From: UBA1723 sp045629285 | Lineage (GTDB): Bacteria; Bacteroidota; Bacteroidia; Bacteroidales; Paludibacteraceae | Assembly (NCBI GenBank): GCA_045629285.1 | Contig: JAZQQY010000015.1 | Location: 30,079 to 94,078, forward strand | DNA length: 64,000 bases | Reading direction: 5' to 3' | Shown: piece by piece, positions 24,929 to 32,422 of the stretch | Numbering within the stretch: the stretch's first letter is position 1 | Layout of the letters: every line of letters begins with the position of its first letter | Program-made: the position numbers and the translations under genes | Notes under the pieces: generated by a model | Seen by the model: only the letters and a program-made list of their open reading frames with translations | Told to the model about the DNA's origin: nothing | The model's database searches: none

Positions 24929-25669
24929 ATGCAAAAAAAAATCGTTGCCGGAGCCATATTAGTCATCTTGACGATATATTTTGCCGGCACCTATCTTGAA
25001 ATCGGGAAACATAAGGAAAAGTTGTGGCTTCACCGCACCAATTCATTAGAAAAAAAAGCCGAATTCAAGCATCTTTATCCAAATATCGAGGTTGACGTGG
25101 TAATACGACCAATTATGGAAGAAGATAGTCCAATAATAGATGTGACTCATGATGAGGATGAATCTTTCAACTTGTCTTTAGCCGAATATATGCCTGAGAT
25201 GAAAGATGGACAAAAGATGTGGGTCGACATAAAAAATCTGGACGAAAACACCGTCGACACCCTTCTTAAGAATCTGGTCAGATATTGTTCAGACTACAAT
25301 TTGTCAAAATCCCAGTTCATTTTGGAAAGCAGAAATCACCATACATTGAAGACATTGACAGAGTCTGGTTTCTACACCTCTTATTATGTCGACTTTCCTC
25401 AACCTTCCGAATTGGATGAGAATGAAATTTCAACTGTGATCGATTCGCTTCAGCATGTTTGCGACACTAAAAACGTGAAGGCAATTTCATTTCCGGCTTG
25501 GTGGTATGAACCGATTAAAAAGAATCTTAATCGTGATATCGACCTCCTTACTTGGGCACATCGTGATACGCAATACGAGTTTTTGCTAAATCCATTCCGC
25601 AGGAAAGTGCTTAACGACGAACAAGTAAAAGTGATACTTCTTAAAGCGAAAGGAAAGCATCACAGATAA
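24929..25669 (+). CDS. Membrane-anchored GDPD/PLC-like phosphodiesterase-fold protein
   Basis: A 246-residue protein with one N-terminal membrane segment (about 5-22) and a periplasmic domain. The pattern WLHRTNSLEKKAEF...YPNIEVDV...IIDVTHDEDESFNLSLAEYM...KMWVDIKNL resembles the TIM-barrel phosphodiesterase superfamily (glycerophosphodiester phosphodiesterase, PI-PLC, FAM151/menorin group), with the two His and the E-x-D pattern kept. The later half is more divergent. Substrate unknown. Preceded by TAACTTTG (24893-24900) at promoter distance. Confidence 0.5.
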   Translation: MQKKIVAGAILVILTIYFAGTYLEIGKHKEKLWLHRTNSLEKKAEFKHLYPNIEVDVVIRPIMEEDSPIIDVTHDEDESFNLSLAEYMPEMKDGQKMWVDIKNLDENTVDTLLKNLVRYCSDYNLSKSQFILESRNHHTLKTLTESGFYTSYYVDFPQPSELDENEISTVIDSLQHVCDTKNVKAISFPAWWYEPIKKNLNRDIDLLTWAHRDTQYEFLLNPFRRKVLNDEQVKVILLKAKGKHHR

Positions 25670-25920
25670 TCCGAGCCTCAAACAATGTTAAAAAACACAC
25701 TTTCGATTTGTAAGCAAAAACATACCTTTTGCTTACAAATCGTTTTTATTTACCCACAAAATCAAGACCAATCCTAACCAAATTAAAAATATTACACGAG
25801 CAATGATATAACATATTATCACAAAAAACGCAAAAAGCATAACTTTGCAATCGAAAATCAAGAATATTTGTAGAAAAAGAGAAACAAAATATCACATAAA
25901 ACTGACAAAATATTAAAGTT

Positions 25921-27312
25921 ATGCAGAAAAGATGGATTATTATGTTCGCGTTCATGCTTATAATCAGCATTTGCGGACTATTCACTCCCGGAGACGTGGA
26001 TTTCGGATTCCACATTGAACTAAGCGAAGACTCACAACTTCTAGCCAACGTAGCATGGCTAATCACTGCTACAATCTTCGTATTGATGATGACACCAGGT
26101 CTTTCATTCTTCTATGGCGGTATGGTGCGCGAGAAGAACGTGATCTCGACAATGCTACAGAGTTTCATCGCGATGGGTATCATCAGTGTACTATGGGTAG
26201 TATTCGGATTTAGCCTTTGTTTCGGTCATGACATAGGCGGTATTATCGGTAACCCGATGTCATATCTATTCTTCAACAATGTAGGTGGAGCTTGCTCTGA
26301 TACAAACTTCGTTGAAGGATTGTCAATTCCAATTGCTCTATTCGCACTATTCCAGATGAAGTTTGCCATTATCACTCCATCTCTAATCACAGGTTCGTTC
26401 GCAGAGAGAGTACGTTTCTCAGGATACTTGTTCTTCATGATTTTCTTCTTTGTATTCGTATATTGTCCATTGGCACACTGCACTTGGCATCCACAGGGAT
26501 TGTTTGCCGGAATGCATGTAAAGGACTTCGCAGGTGGTATCGTGGTTCACGCATCATCAGGAGTAGCAGCTTTGGCTGGTGCAATGTTCCTAGGCAAGCG
26601 TAAAGAGGCAGGAGAGCATCTACCTGCAAACGTTCCTTTCATTCTTCTTGGTGCAGCCATGTTGTGGCTTGGATGGTTCGGTTTCAACGCCGGTTCTTCT
26701 TTGGCTGCAGACGGAATGGCAATCAAGGCATTCTTGAACACTAACACAGCCTCAGCAGTCGCAATGATCACTTGGATCGTATTTGACTGTCTACGCGGAA
26801 GAAAGCCATCTGCAGTAGGTGCTGCAGTAGGTGCTGTAGTTGGTTTGGTTGCTATCACTCCATCAGCAGGATGGGTATCTGTAGGCGAGAGTGTTTTCAT
26901 CTCATTCGTAACAACTTTGATATGTAACTTTGCAGTATATTTCAAGAACAAGAAATCTAACCTTGACGATGCTTTGGATGTATTCCCTACTCACGGTGTC
27001 GGCGGTATCGTAGGAACATTGATGACTGGTATTTTCGTCTACAACTATGAGGATGCAGCTGTAAAGGCTGAGTTGAGCCACCTACAGTATTTCGGCAACC
27101 ACTGCTTAGTAATGGCAGGTGTGATCATCTATTCATTCGTTGTCAGCTACGGTCTATACTGGATCACTAACAAGATGATTCCAATGCGTGTAAGCGAGGA
27201 GAGCGAGAAGATGGGACTTGACATGAGCCAGCACGATGAGGTTTACGGTTCAAAGCAGGTTGAAAGAGAGATCGCTGAGTACTTCGAACATGAAGGTAAG
27301 GGCGATGCTTAA
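25921..27312 (+). CDS. amt: Ammonium transporter
   Basis: A 463-residue Amt/Mep/Rh channel with 11-12 membrane helices. The twin pore histidines are present in VVHASSGVAALAG and FPTHGVGGIVGTLMTG. The N-terminal extension (about 1-40) is hydrophobic and may be a signal peptide, as in some Amt proteins. It conducts ammonium across the inner membrane. No glnK or glnA follows, which is unusual, since amtB is normally paired with a PII gene. A TAACTTTG -7 box (25840-25847) lies upstream; a strong terminator follows. Confidence 0.95.
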   Translation: MQKRWIIMFAFMLIISICGLFTPGDVDFGFHIELSEDSQLLANVAWLITATIFVLMMTPGLSFFYGGMVREKNVISTMLQSFIAMGIISVLWVVFGFSLCFGHDIGGIIGNPMSYLFFNNVGGACSDTNFVEGLSIPIALFALFQMKFAIITPSLITGSFAERVRFSGYLFFMIFFFVFVYCPLAHCTWHPQGLFAGMHVKDFAGGIVVHASSGVAALAGAMFLGKRKEAGEHLPANVPFILLGAAMLWLGWFGFNAGSSLAADGMAIKAFLNTNTASAVAMITWIVFDCLRGRKPSAVGAAVGAVVGLVAITPSAGWVSVGESVFISFVTTLICNFAVYFKNKKSNLDDALDVFPTHGVGGIVGTLMTGIFVYNYEDAAVKAELSHLQYFGNHCLVMAGVIIYSFVVSYGLYWITNKMIPMRVSEESEKMGLDMSQHDEVYGSKQVEREIAEYFEHEGKGDA

Positions 27313-27350
27313 CAGACTTCAATTTTAGTTATTAAACATACATTTCTGCC

Positions 27351-27390
27351 ATTCGGACGTTGGTCGTTATGATCGACGTCCGAATTTTTA
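27351..27390 (+). terminator. Terminator of amt
   Basis: ATTCGGACGT (27351-27360) pairs perfectly with ACGTCCGAAT (27376-27385), followed by TTTT. Confidence 0.85.
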
Positions 27391-27471
27391 GACTCTAGTT
27401 TCAGGGTTAAGTTAACGATATCCAACTTAACAATGCCATAATTTGAACCACCACGTGAAGACGGTATAATC

Positions 27472-27762
27472 TTACATGAAAGTTTTCACCCAATCACCTG
27501 TGCCACCTTCATTAGGAATAGTCTGTGTTCCGCGCACCTCAACAACATTGTTTGGATCATACCTATCTGTAAGTTTTAGCGTTACATCAACAGGATTATA
27601 TTTGCCGGCTTCAGAGGTGGTAAATATTGTAAAATAGCACTCTGCAGTATACTCTTTGTCTGTATCTAGACCAACAAATTCCTTTTCATAAGTTGTTTTT
27701 GTGCAATAGTAGCTATGCCTATCACTGTAACAGCAGATAAAGCCAACAAATTCTTTTTATAT
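27472..27762 (-). pseudogene. Decayed gene for a small secreted protein
   Basis: The minus strand contains a signal-peptide-like stretch (KKNLLALSAVTVIGIATIAQ, about 27758-27699) with no usable start codon; ATA or TAT stands where an ATG would be expected. The mature part lies in a different frame (about 27700-27475), contains YEKEFVGLDTDKEYTAECYF and ends GTGDWVKTFM before TAA at 27474-27472. An imperfect repeat of about 16 nt (AAAAGAATTTGTTGG-type) occurs at both the signal and mature parts and may mark a rearrangement. I do not recognise the family. It is best read as a remnant with a lost start and a frameshift; 27390-27471 holds nothing else. Confidence 0.5.
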
Positions 27763-27807
27763 CCGATATAATTTTAATTATTTTTTTAACAAAACAGTTT
27801 AATAAAA

Positions 27808-27832
27808 AAGGGAGGCCCTATAAGCCTCCCTT
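27808..27832 (-). terminator. Terminator of the rhodanese-like lipoprotein gene
   Basis: AAGGGAGGC (27832-27824 on the minus strand) pairs with GCCTCCCTT (27816-27808), followed by TTTTT. Confidence 0.85.
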
Positions 27833-27862
27833 ATATTAGAATCTTAGTCATTAACAAGTCTC

Positions 27863-28342
27863 TTATTCTACACCAAACAAAGACTTCAAAGAAGAATCAC
27901 CATTCCCACCAGCATAATCATATCCCTTTGCAAAGATACGAGAATTCTGTTGCCCGTAACCAAGTCTTGATGCACGACCTGCAACAGCCTTCGTCAACTG
28001 GAATGTAGTTGGTCCGTAGAAGAACAAACATGTGTTTGTTGGGTAAGCAGCCAACAAATCCTTACTCCACTGAGCATCGTCAGACTTTGTATTGACAATA
28101 TCTGCAGGCATATTGACAGCATCTTTCAAATGTCCTGCATCATACTTTGACTTTTCACGAGTGTCGATCAAAACCTTGCTACCTTTGTAAGCTTCGTATG
28201 TGTCATAGAATGTCTTTGCCTTATCATACTCGATGAAATCACCAAGTCTCTCCTCTGAATCATCATCACCACCACAAGAAGAACAGAACAATGCCATGAT
28301 GGCAACTGTCAACATCACGAAATAATTTCTTAACTTTCTCAT
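27863..28342 (-). CDS. Rhodanese-like lipoprotein lacking the catalytic cysteine
   Basis: A 159-residue lipoprotein: signal peptide with lipobox FCSSC (Cys about 23), acidic linker GGDDDSEER, then a rhodanese fold (VLIDTREKSKYDAGHLKDAVNMPAD...CLFFYGPTTFQLTKAVAGRASRLGYG...YAGG). In active rhodaneses the loop after the fourth strand starts with a catalytic Cys; here it reads FYGPTT, with the only nearby Cys four residues earlier within the strand. It is therefore probably non-catalytic or binds a ligand. Single-gene unit with a TATCTTTG box (28402-28395) upstream and a strong terminator. Confidence 0.8.
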   Translation of the reverse strand: MRKLRNYFVMLTVAIMALFCSSCGGDDDSEERLGDFIEYDKAKTFYDTYEAYKGSKVLIDTREKSKYDAGHLKDAVNMPADIVNTKSDDAQWSKDLLAAYPTNTCLFFYGPTTFQLTKAVAGRASRLGYGQQNSRIFAKGYDYAGGNGDSSLKSLFGVE

Positions 28343-28433
28343 TTTTTATATACCCTTTATAAATTTTACTCTCGAGTTTGTTTTAACAACGCTCCAAAGA
28401 TAGTTAAATTTTTGAAATAAAAATCGATAAATG

Positions 28434-29549
28434 CTATTTATGTGTAATTACTCGCTTTGTTTTGACTCCGGATGCATTTATTTCGTCGACTTTTGCCACA
28501 ACTTTTGACGCCAATTCCATGAATGCGTTCGAAGTAATAGTATTGTCGTTCAACGCAATCGGAGCGCCACTGTCGCCACATTCGCAAATCGACTGTACGA
28601 TAGGAATTTGTCCTAGCAACTCCACATTCATGTCCTCTGCCAACTTCTTACAACCTTCCTTACCGAAGATATAATACTTGTTGGCAGGCAACTCTGCCGG
28701 AGTGAACCATGCCATGTTCTCAACCAAACCGATAATCGGAACATTGACCTTCTCGCCGACAAACATGCTGATTCCCTTCTTTGCATCAGCCAATGCGACT
28801 GCCTGAGGTGTGCTGACTACAATTGCGCCAGTCAACGCAAGTGTCTGTACCAATGTCAAGTGGATATCACTTGTGCCTGGTGGCAAATCCAATACGAAAT
28901 AATCCAATTCACCCCAGTTGGCATCTGTAATCAACTGCTTCAATGCATTGCTTGCCATTCCTCCACGCCATAGTACAGCGTCGTCAGGATTAACGAAGAA
29001 TCCGATAGAAAGAATCTTTACTCCATATCTCTCCTCCGGGCGGATCAACTCACGTCCCTGCTCGTTCTTTTCCTCCAAAACAGGACGTGCATCCTCAAGG
29101 CCGAACATCTTAGGCATCGACGGACCGAAGATGTCTGCATCAAGCAAACCTACCTTATAGCCCATCTTAGCAAGCGACACCGCAAGGTTGGCAGATACAG
29201 TACTCTTTCCTACTCCACCCTTTCCTGACGATACAGCAATGATGTTCTTCACGCCTGGCAACGGATTGTCCGGATCTTTCTTTGGAGCTGCAGTCTTATA
29301 TTTGCAAGTGATGTTTCCTTTGATGTCTACGTCCTTGTCAACGTATGTCAAAATAGCTGTCTCGCAGGCCTTTACCAACGATCTTGCAAATGGATCGTTC
29401 TCTTTCTCAAAAATCAAAGAGAACGACACCTTATTTCCGTCGATGCGGATATTATCCTCCACCATCTCCGACGACACGATATCTTTTCCTGTGCCCGGAT
29501 AACGCACATGCGAAAGCGCGTCAATAATCAATTGTGGGTATAATGCCAT
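28434..29549 (-). CDS. apbC: Mrp/ApbC-family Fe-S cluster carrier ATPase
   Basis: A 371-residue protein with an N-terminal MIP18/DUF59 domain (about 1-95) and a MinD/Mrp-type P-loop ATPase (about 100-345) with deviant Walker A GKGGVGKSTVSANLAVSLA, LLDADIFGPSMP and the conserved ENMAWFTPAEL. The family carries and delivers Fe-S clusters in the cytosol. The start at 29549 overlaps the ddl stop by one base, so the two are co-transcribed; the methyltransferase and lipoprotein upstream are on the same strand and may belong to one unit. Confidence 0.94.
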   Translation of the reverse strand: MALYPQLIIDALSHVRYPGTGKDIVSSEMVEDNIRIDGNKVSFSLIFEKENDPFARSLVKACETAILTYVDKDVDIKGNITCKYKTAAPKKDPDNPLPGVKNIIAVSSGKGGVGKSTVSANLAVSLAKMGYKVGLLDADIFGPSMPKMFGLEDARPVLEEKNEQGRELIRPEERYGVKILSIGFFVNPDDAVLWRGGMASNALKQLITDANWGELDYFVLDLPPGTSDIHLTLVQTLALTGAIVVSTPQAVALADAKKGISMFVGEKVNVPIIGLVENMAWFTPAELPANKYYIFGKEGCKKLAEDMNVELLGQIPIVQSICECGDSGAPIALNDNTITSNAFMELASKVVAKVDEINASGVKTKRVITHK

Positions 29550-30523
29550 TATTTATACTGATTCTCTATAATGTTAGACAATACATCCTTCATTTCTAGT
29601 CCGGCAGCAGCTACCTGCTGTGGAATGAAACTTGTAGGAGTCATACCTGGTGTTGTGTTTACCTCTAGCAAATTGACTGTTCCGTCTGCTGAGATAATAT
29701 AGTCGACACGGATGATTCCGTGTGCGTCAAGCACATTGTAGATTCTCTCTGTCTGCTTGCGTACTACAGCAGCGATCTCCTCTGAAATGCGAGCTGGTGT
29801 GATCTCCTTAACCTGACCTTTGTACTTAGCATCATAATCGAAGAACTCATTTTCGCTGACAACCTCAGTGATTGGGAATACAGTTGTCTTGCCACCTGCC
29901 TTGTAGATACCGCATGTGATCTCTGTTCCCTGCATGAAGCTCTCAATAACTGTCTCCTGACCTTCTGCAAATGCCTTCTGAACTGCTGGCTTAACCTGTC
30001 CGATCGACTTGACCTTTGTGACACCGAAGCTGCTACCTCCATCGTTAGGCTTAACGAAGCATGGCAAACCCACTGCATCAATGATCTCCTGATCGGTGTA
30101 GTCGTTCTCGCTTCTCAAACGCAAAGATTTGGCTACCGGAATACCGAAGTTCTTCAAGTATGTGTTGCATGTGAACTTGTTGTATGTCAAAGCTGAAGCA
30201 AGTACACCACATGAAGAGTAAGGGATCTTCATCAATTCGAAATAGCCTTGCAACTTTCCATCCTCGCCTGGAGTACCGTGGATAGTGATGTAGGCGTAAT
30301 CAAACTTGATTTTTGTTCCGTCGACAATAGCAGAAAAATCATTCTTGTCGACAGGATATTTAGAGTCATTTAGTTCAAGATTCCATTCTGTGCCAATTAT
30401 TGTCACGATATAGACATTGTACTTCTCTTTGTCCATGAAAGAGTAGATTCCCTTGGCACTTTTTAGCGACACAACGACTTCCGACTGGTCGCCGCCTGCT
30501 ACGATTGCAATATTCTTTTTCAT
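29549..30523 (-). CDS. ddl: D-alanine--D-alanine ligase
   Basis: I take ATG 30523 as the start (MKKNIAIVAGGDQSE...), giving 324 residues; the longer in-frame start at 30562 adds 13 unrelated residues. It is an ATP-grasp ligase of the Ddl family (ITIHGTPGEDGKLQGYFELMKIPYSSCG, FVKPNDGGSSFGVTKV, IRVDYIISADGTVNLLEVNTTPGMTPTS). It makes the D-Ala-D-Ala end of the peptidoglycan stem peptide. The stop overlaps apbC. Confidence 0.94.
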   Translation of the reverse strand: MKKNIAIVAGGDQSEVVVSLKSAKGIYSFMDKEKYNVYIVTIIGTEWNLELNDSKYPVDKNDFSAIVDGTKIKFDYAYITIHGTPGEDGKLQGYFELMKIPYSSCGVLASALTYNKFTCNTYLKNFGIPVAKSLRLRSENDYTDQEIIDAVGLPCFVKPNDGGSSFGVTKVKSIGQVKPAVQKAFAEGQETVIESFMQGTEITCGIYKAGGKTTVFPITEVVSENEFFDYDAKYKGQVKEITPARISEEIAAVVRKQTERIYNVLDAHGIIRVDYIISADGTVNLLEVNTTPGMTPTSFIPQQVAAAGLEMKDVLSNIIENQYK

Positions 30524-30570
30524 TTGTCGATACACTTTATTATCTATCTGCAAATTTAGCAAATTCTAAT

Positions 30571-31611
30571 TTATTTCAGATCTTCCATGCTATATTTCTT
30601 GACCGACGCTTCGTCCAATTGAAAATATACGATATTGTAGCCGTGATCAAGTGTTTCATCCAAGATTTGTTTCGCAGTCCTTAACGACGACACCTCAACC
30701 TCCTTAAATTCAATAGTGAAATCCTTATTCAGGAACACATTGTCCACAAAACTTCCTTCAACGACCTTGTACTTGTTTTCTGTGACAAATTCAAAATCAG
30801 GCCCCTTCAATTCTTCCTTTGACAATCCTTCAAACTGTCTGACTTCTCCACTTGTGTTGGATGCGACAGCCCATGAATAAATCGGGAATGCATAGTCCAA
30901 TTGCAACGGATATCCCTTAATAGCGCTTGAGTTGTTTTTTAATTCCTGGATGCTGAGTATCGAATCCGAGTCCAACGAATAACACTTCAGATAGCCTCTT
31001 CCGACAGGAGGTATTCCAACACTAAGACTATCTCTGACATGATTAATTCCGATGGTACAAGAGACTCTTTTTCCCTTCAACTTCTTTCTGACCGCATATA
31101 TCAAAGAAAAGTATTTATCTTTTGTGGTTTCTGTCCAATCACAATCAAGCTGCACCTCGGTGAACTCTCTTTTTGTCGTTCTATTGACAAGATCTACAAT
31201 ATCTTCAGCAAGTTTATTCTTTTTGTATCTGTCAATAGAAAACACATTATTGTCAATGGATACGACTGGCACCAATTTAACAGAATCTTCCCATAGATAG
31301 CTTTCGTCTAATCCATCTTCATACCAATTTGTCTTGTGCAAAACCGACATAGGCGTCGCCTTTCCATCTTCACATACGATATCGAAGAAGTGTACGTATA
31401 GTGTAGTTGCGCCTAATTCTCTGGCAGAATCCTGCACATCAATTCCAATATTGAATTTATTCTTCCAATAGTAGAAATTGACATTATGCTGTCCCTTTTC
31501 TGTTGGAGGATTGATATATTCGCCCAATTCCACATCCGGTCCACATGATATAAATGTCAAAAGCAATAGGATCGCTGTAAGGATTTTTGAAACGACACTC
31601 TTTGATTCCAT
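30571..31611 (-). CDS. Lipoprotein of unknown function
   Basis: A 346-residue lipoprotein (signal ILTAILLLLTFISCGPD, Cys about 23). The body has alternating strand/helix segments such as LYVHFFDIV, EVQLDCDWTETTKDKYFSLIYAVRKKL and RVSCTIGINHVRDSL, suggestive of a TIM barrel of the glycoside-hydrolase type, with a conserved-looking LDCDWT motif. I do not recognise a named family with confidence. It lies 47 bp upstream of ddl on the same strand and downstream of the methyltransferase. Confidence 0.7.
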   Translation of the reverse strand: MESKSVVSKILTAILLLLTFISCGPDVELGEYINPPTEKGQHNVNFYYWKNKFNIGIDVQDSARELGATTLYVHFFDIVCEDGKATPMSVLHKTNWYEDGLDESYLWEDSVKLVPVVSIDNNVFSIDRYKKNKLAEDIVDLVNRTTKREFTEVQLDCDWTETTKDKYFSLIYAVRKKLKGKRVSCTIGINHVRDSLSVGIPPVGRGYLKCYSLDSDSILSIQELKNNSSAIKGYPLQLDYAFPIYSWAVASNTSGEVRQFEGLSKEELKGPDFEFVTENKYKVVEGSFVDNVFLNKDFTIEFKEVEVSSLRTAKQILDETLDHGYNIVYFQLDEASVKKYSMEDLK

Positions 31612-31659
31612 CTTGTACTTATAGATTCGTTCTTACTATTGGTCTGCTAAATAAGATTT

Positions 31660-32367
31660 TTATGCATTATGAATTACCACAAGATACTGATAATGATCGT
31701 TCTCATAAACTTTCTCTGCAGTCAAACCGCACATTTGGCAAACTGCATTCAATCTATTGAAGTCGACAAATAGCCACTCGAATGGTTCGTCTTTCTCTCC
31801 TCGGTAAGAAATAGCATAATCAATCTCTCCGTAATATGGCTCTTCATTTATTTCCGGGTCGACATTGCCATCTTCGTCCATGTAAAGATAGACTAAGTCG
31901 GAACTATCCATCACAATTTTGCCACCGTCGGCAAGCATACTCTTGCAATGGTTAAGGAATACAGGGAGATTCTTCATCGTCTTTGCGATTCCGGCTCCGT
32001 TCATCAACATCAACAATGTGTCGTACTTTTCACCTACGATATCGTAGAAATTACGGATAGAGGCTCTCTTCACGCCTCTCTGATTCATCACGTCAACAGC
32101 TCCAGCCGACACATCGATAGCCTCAGCATCGACACCATTCTCCTGCAACCAAAGAGTATGGCTGCCCGAACCTGCACCTACATCCAGAGTGCGTCCGCTA
32201 CATAGTTTCAATGCACGGTGCTCGATCTCACTCATCTGCTCCCAAGAGTGGAAAAATTCCTTGATATTCCAATATTCTGTCTCCACCACATTGCTTTCGA
32301 CTTTGATTCGAGTCTTCTTGTCGCCGTTGAAATATGCAGTCAAGGCTTTACCGTATGCGTCGCTCAT
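31660..32367 (-). CDS. Class I SAM-dependent methyltransferase
   Basis: Starting at ATG 32367 (MSDAYGKALTAYF) gives 235 residues. The upstream in-frame start at 32412 lies before the promoter -7 box and is unlikely. Motif I (LDVGAGSGSHTLWL), an acidic end of strand 2 (EAIDVSAGAVDVM) and the later YDTLLMLMNGAGIAKT are typical of Rossmann-fold methyltransferases. The substrate is not evident. A good promoter lies just upstream, between this gene and the TonB-dependent receptor gene. Confidence 0.85.
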   Translation of the reverse strand: MSDAYGKALTAYFNGDKKTRIKVESNVVETEYWNIKEFFHSWEQMSEIEHRALKLCSGRTLDVGAGSGSHTLWLQENGVDAEAIDVSAGAVDVMNQRGVKRASIRNFYDIVGEKYDTLLMLMNGAGIAKTMKNLPVFLNHCKSMLADGGKIVMDSSDLVYLYMDEDGNVDPEINEEPYYGEIDYAISYRGEKDEPFEWLFVDFNRLNAVCQMCGLTAEKVYENDHYQYLVVIHNA

Positions 32368-32389
32368 AATTGTTTGATTTATATTGACG

Positions 32390-32420
32390 CAAAGGTACGA
32401 ATAATCGGGCAAATGTTCAA
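32390..32420 (-). promoter_or_regulatory. Promoter of the methyltransferase gene
   Basis: Minus-strand TTG (32420-32418), a 20-nt spacer and TACCTTTG (32397-32390) match the consensus. It abuts the stop codon of the receptor gene, and the ATG follows 23 nt later. Confidence 0.68.
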
Positions 32421-32422
32421 AT

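Noticed and set aside
27406..27431. Inverted repeat GTTAAGTT/AACTTAAC after amt
   Set aside because: AT-rich 8-bp stem without a T run in either direction; not convincing as a terminator or operator.
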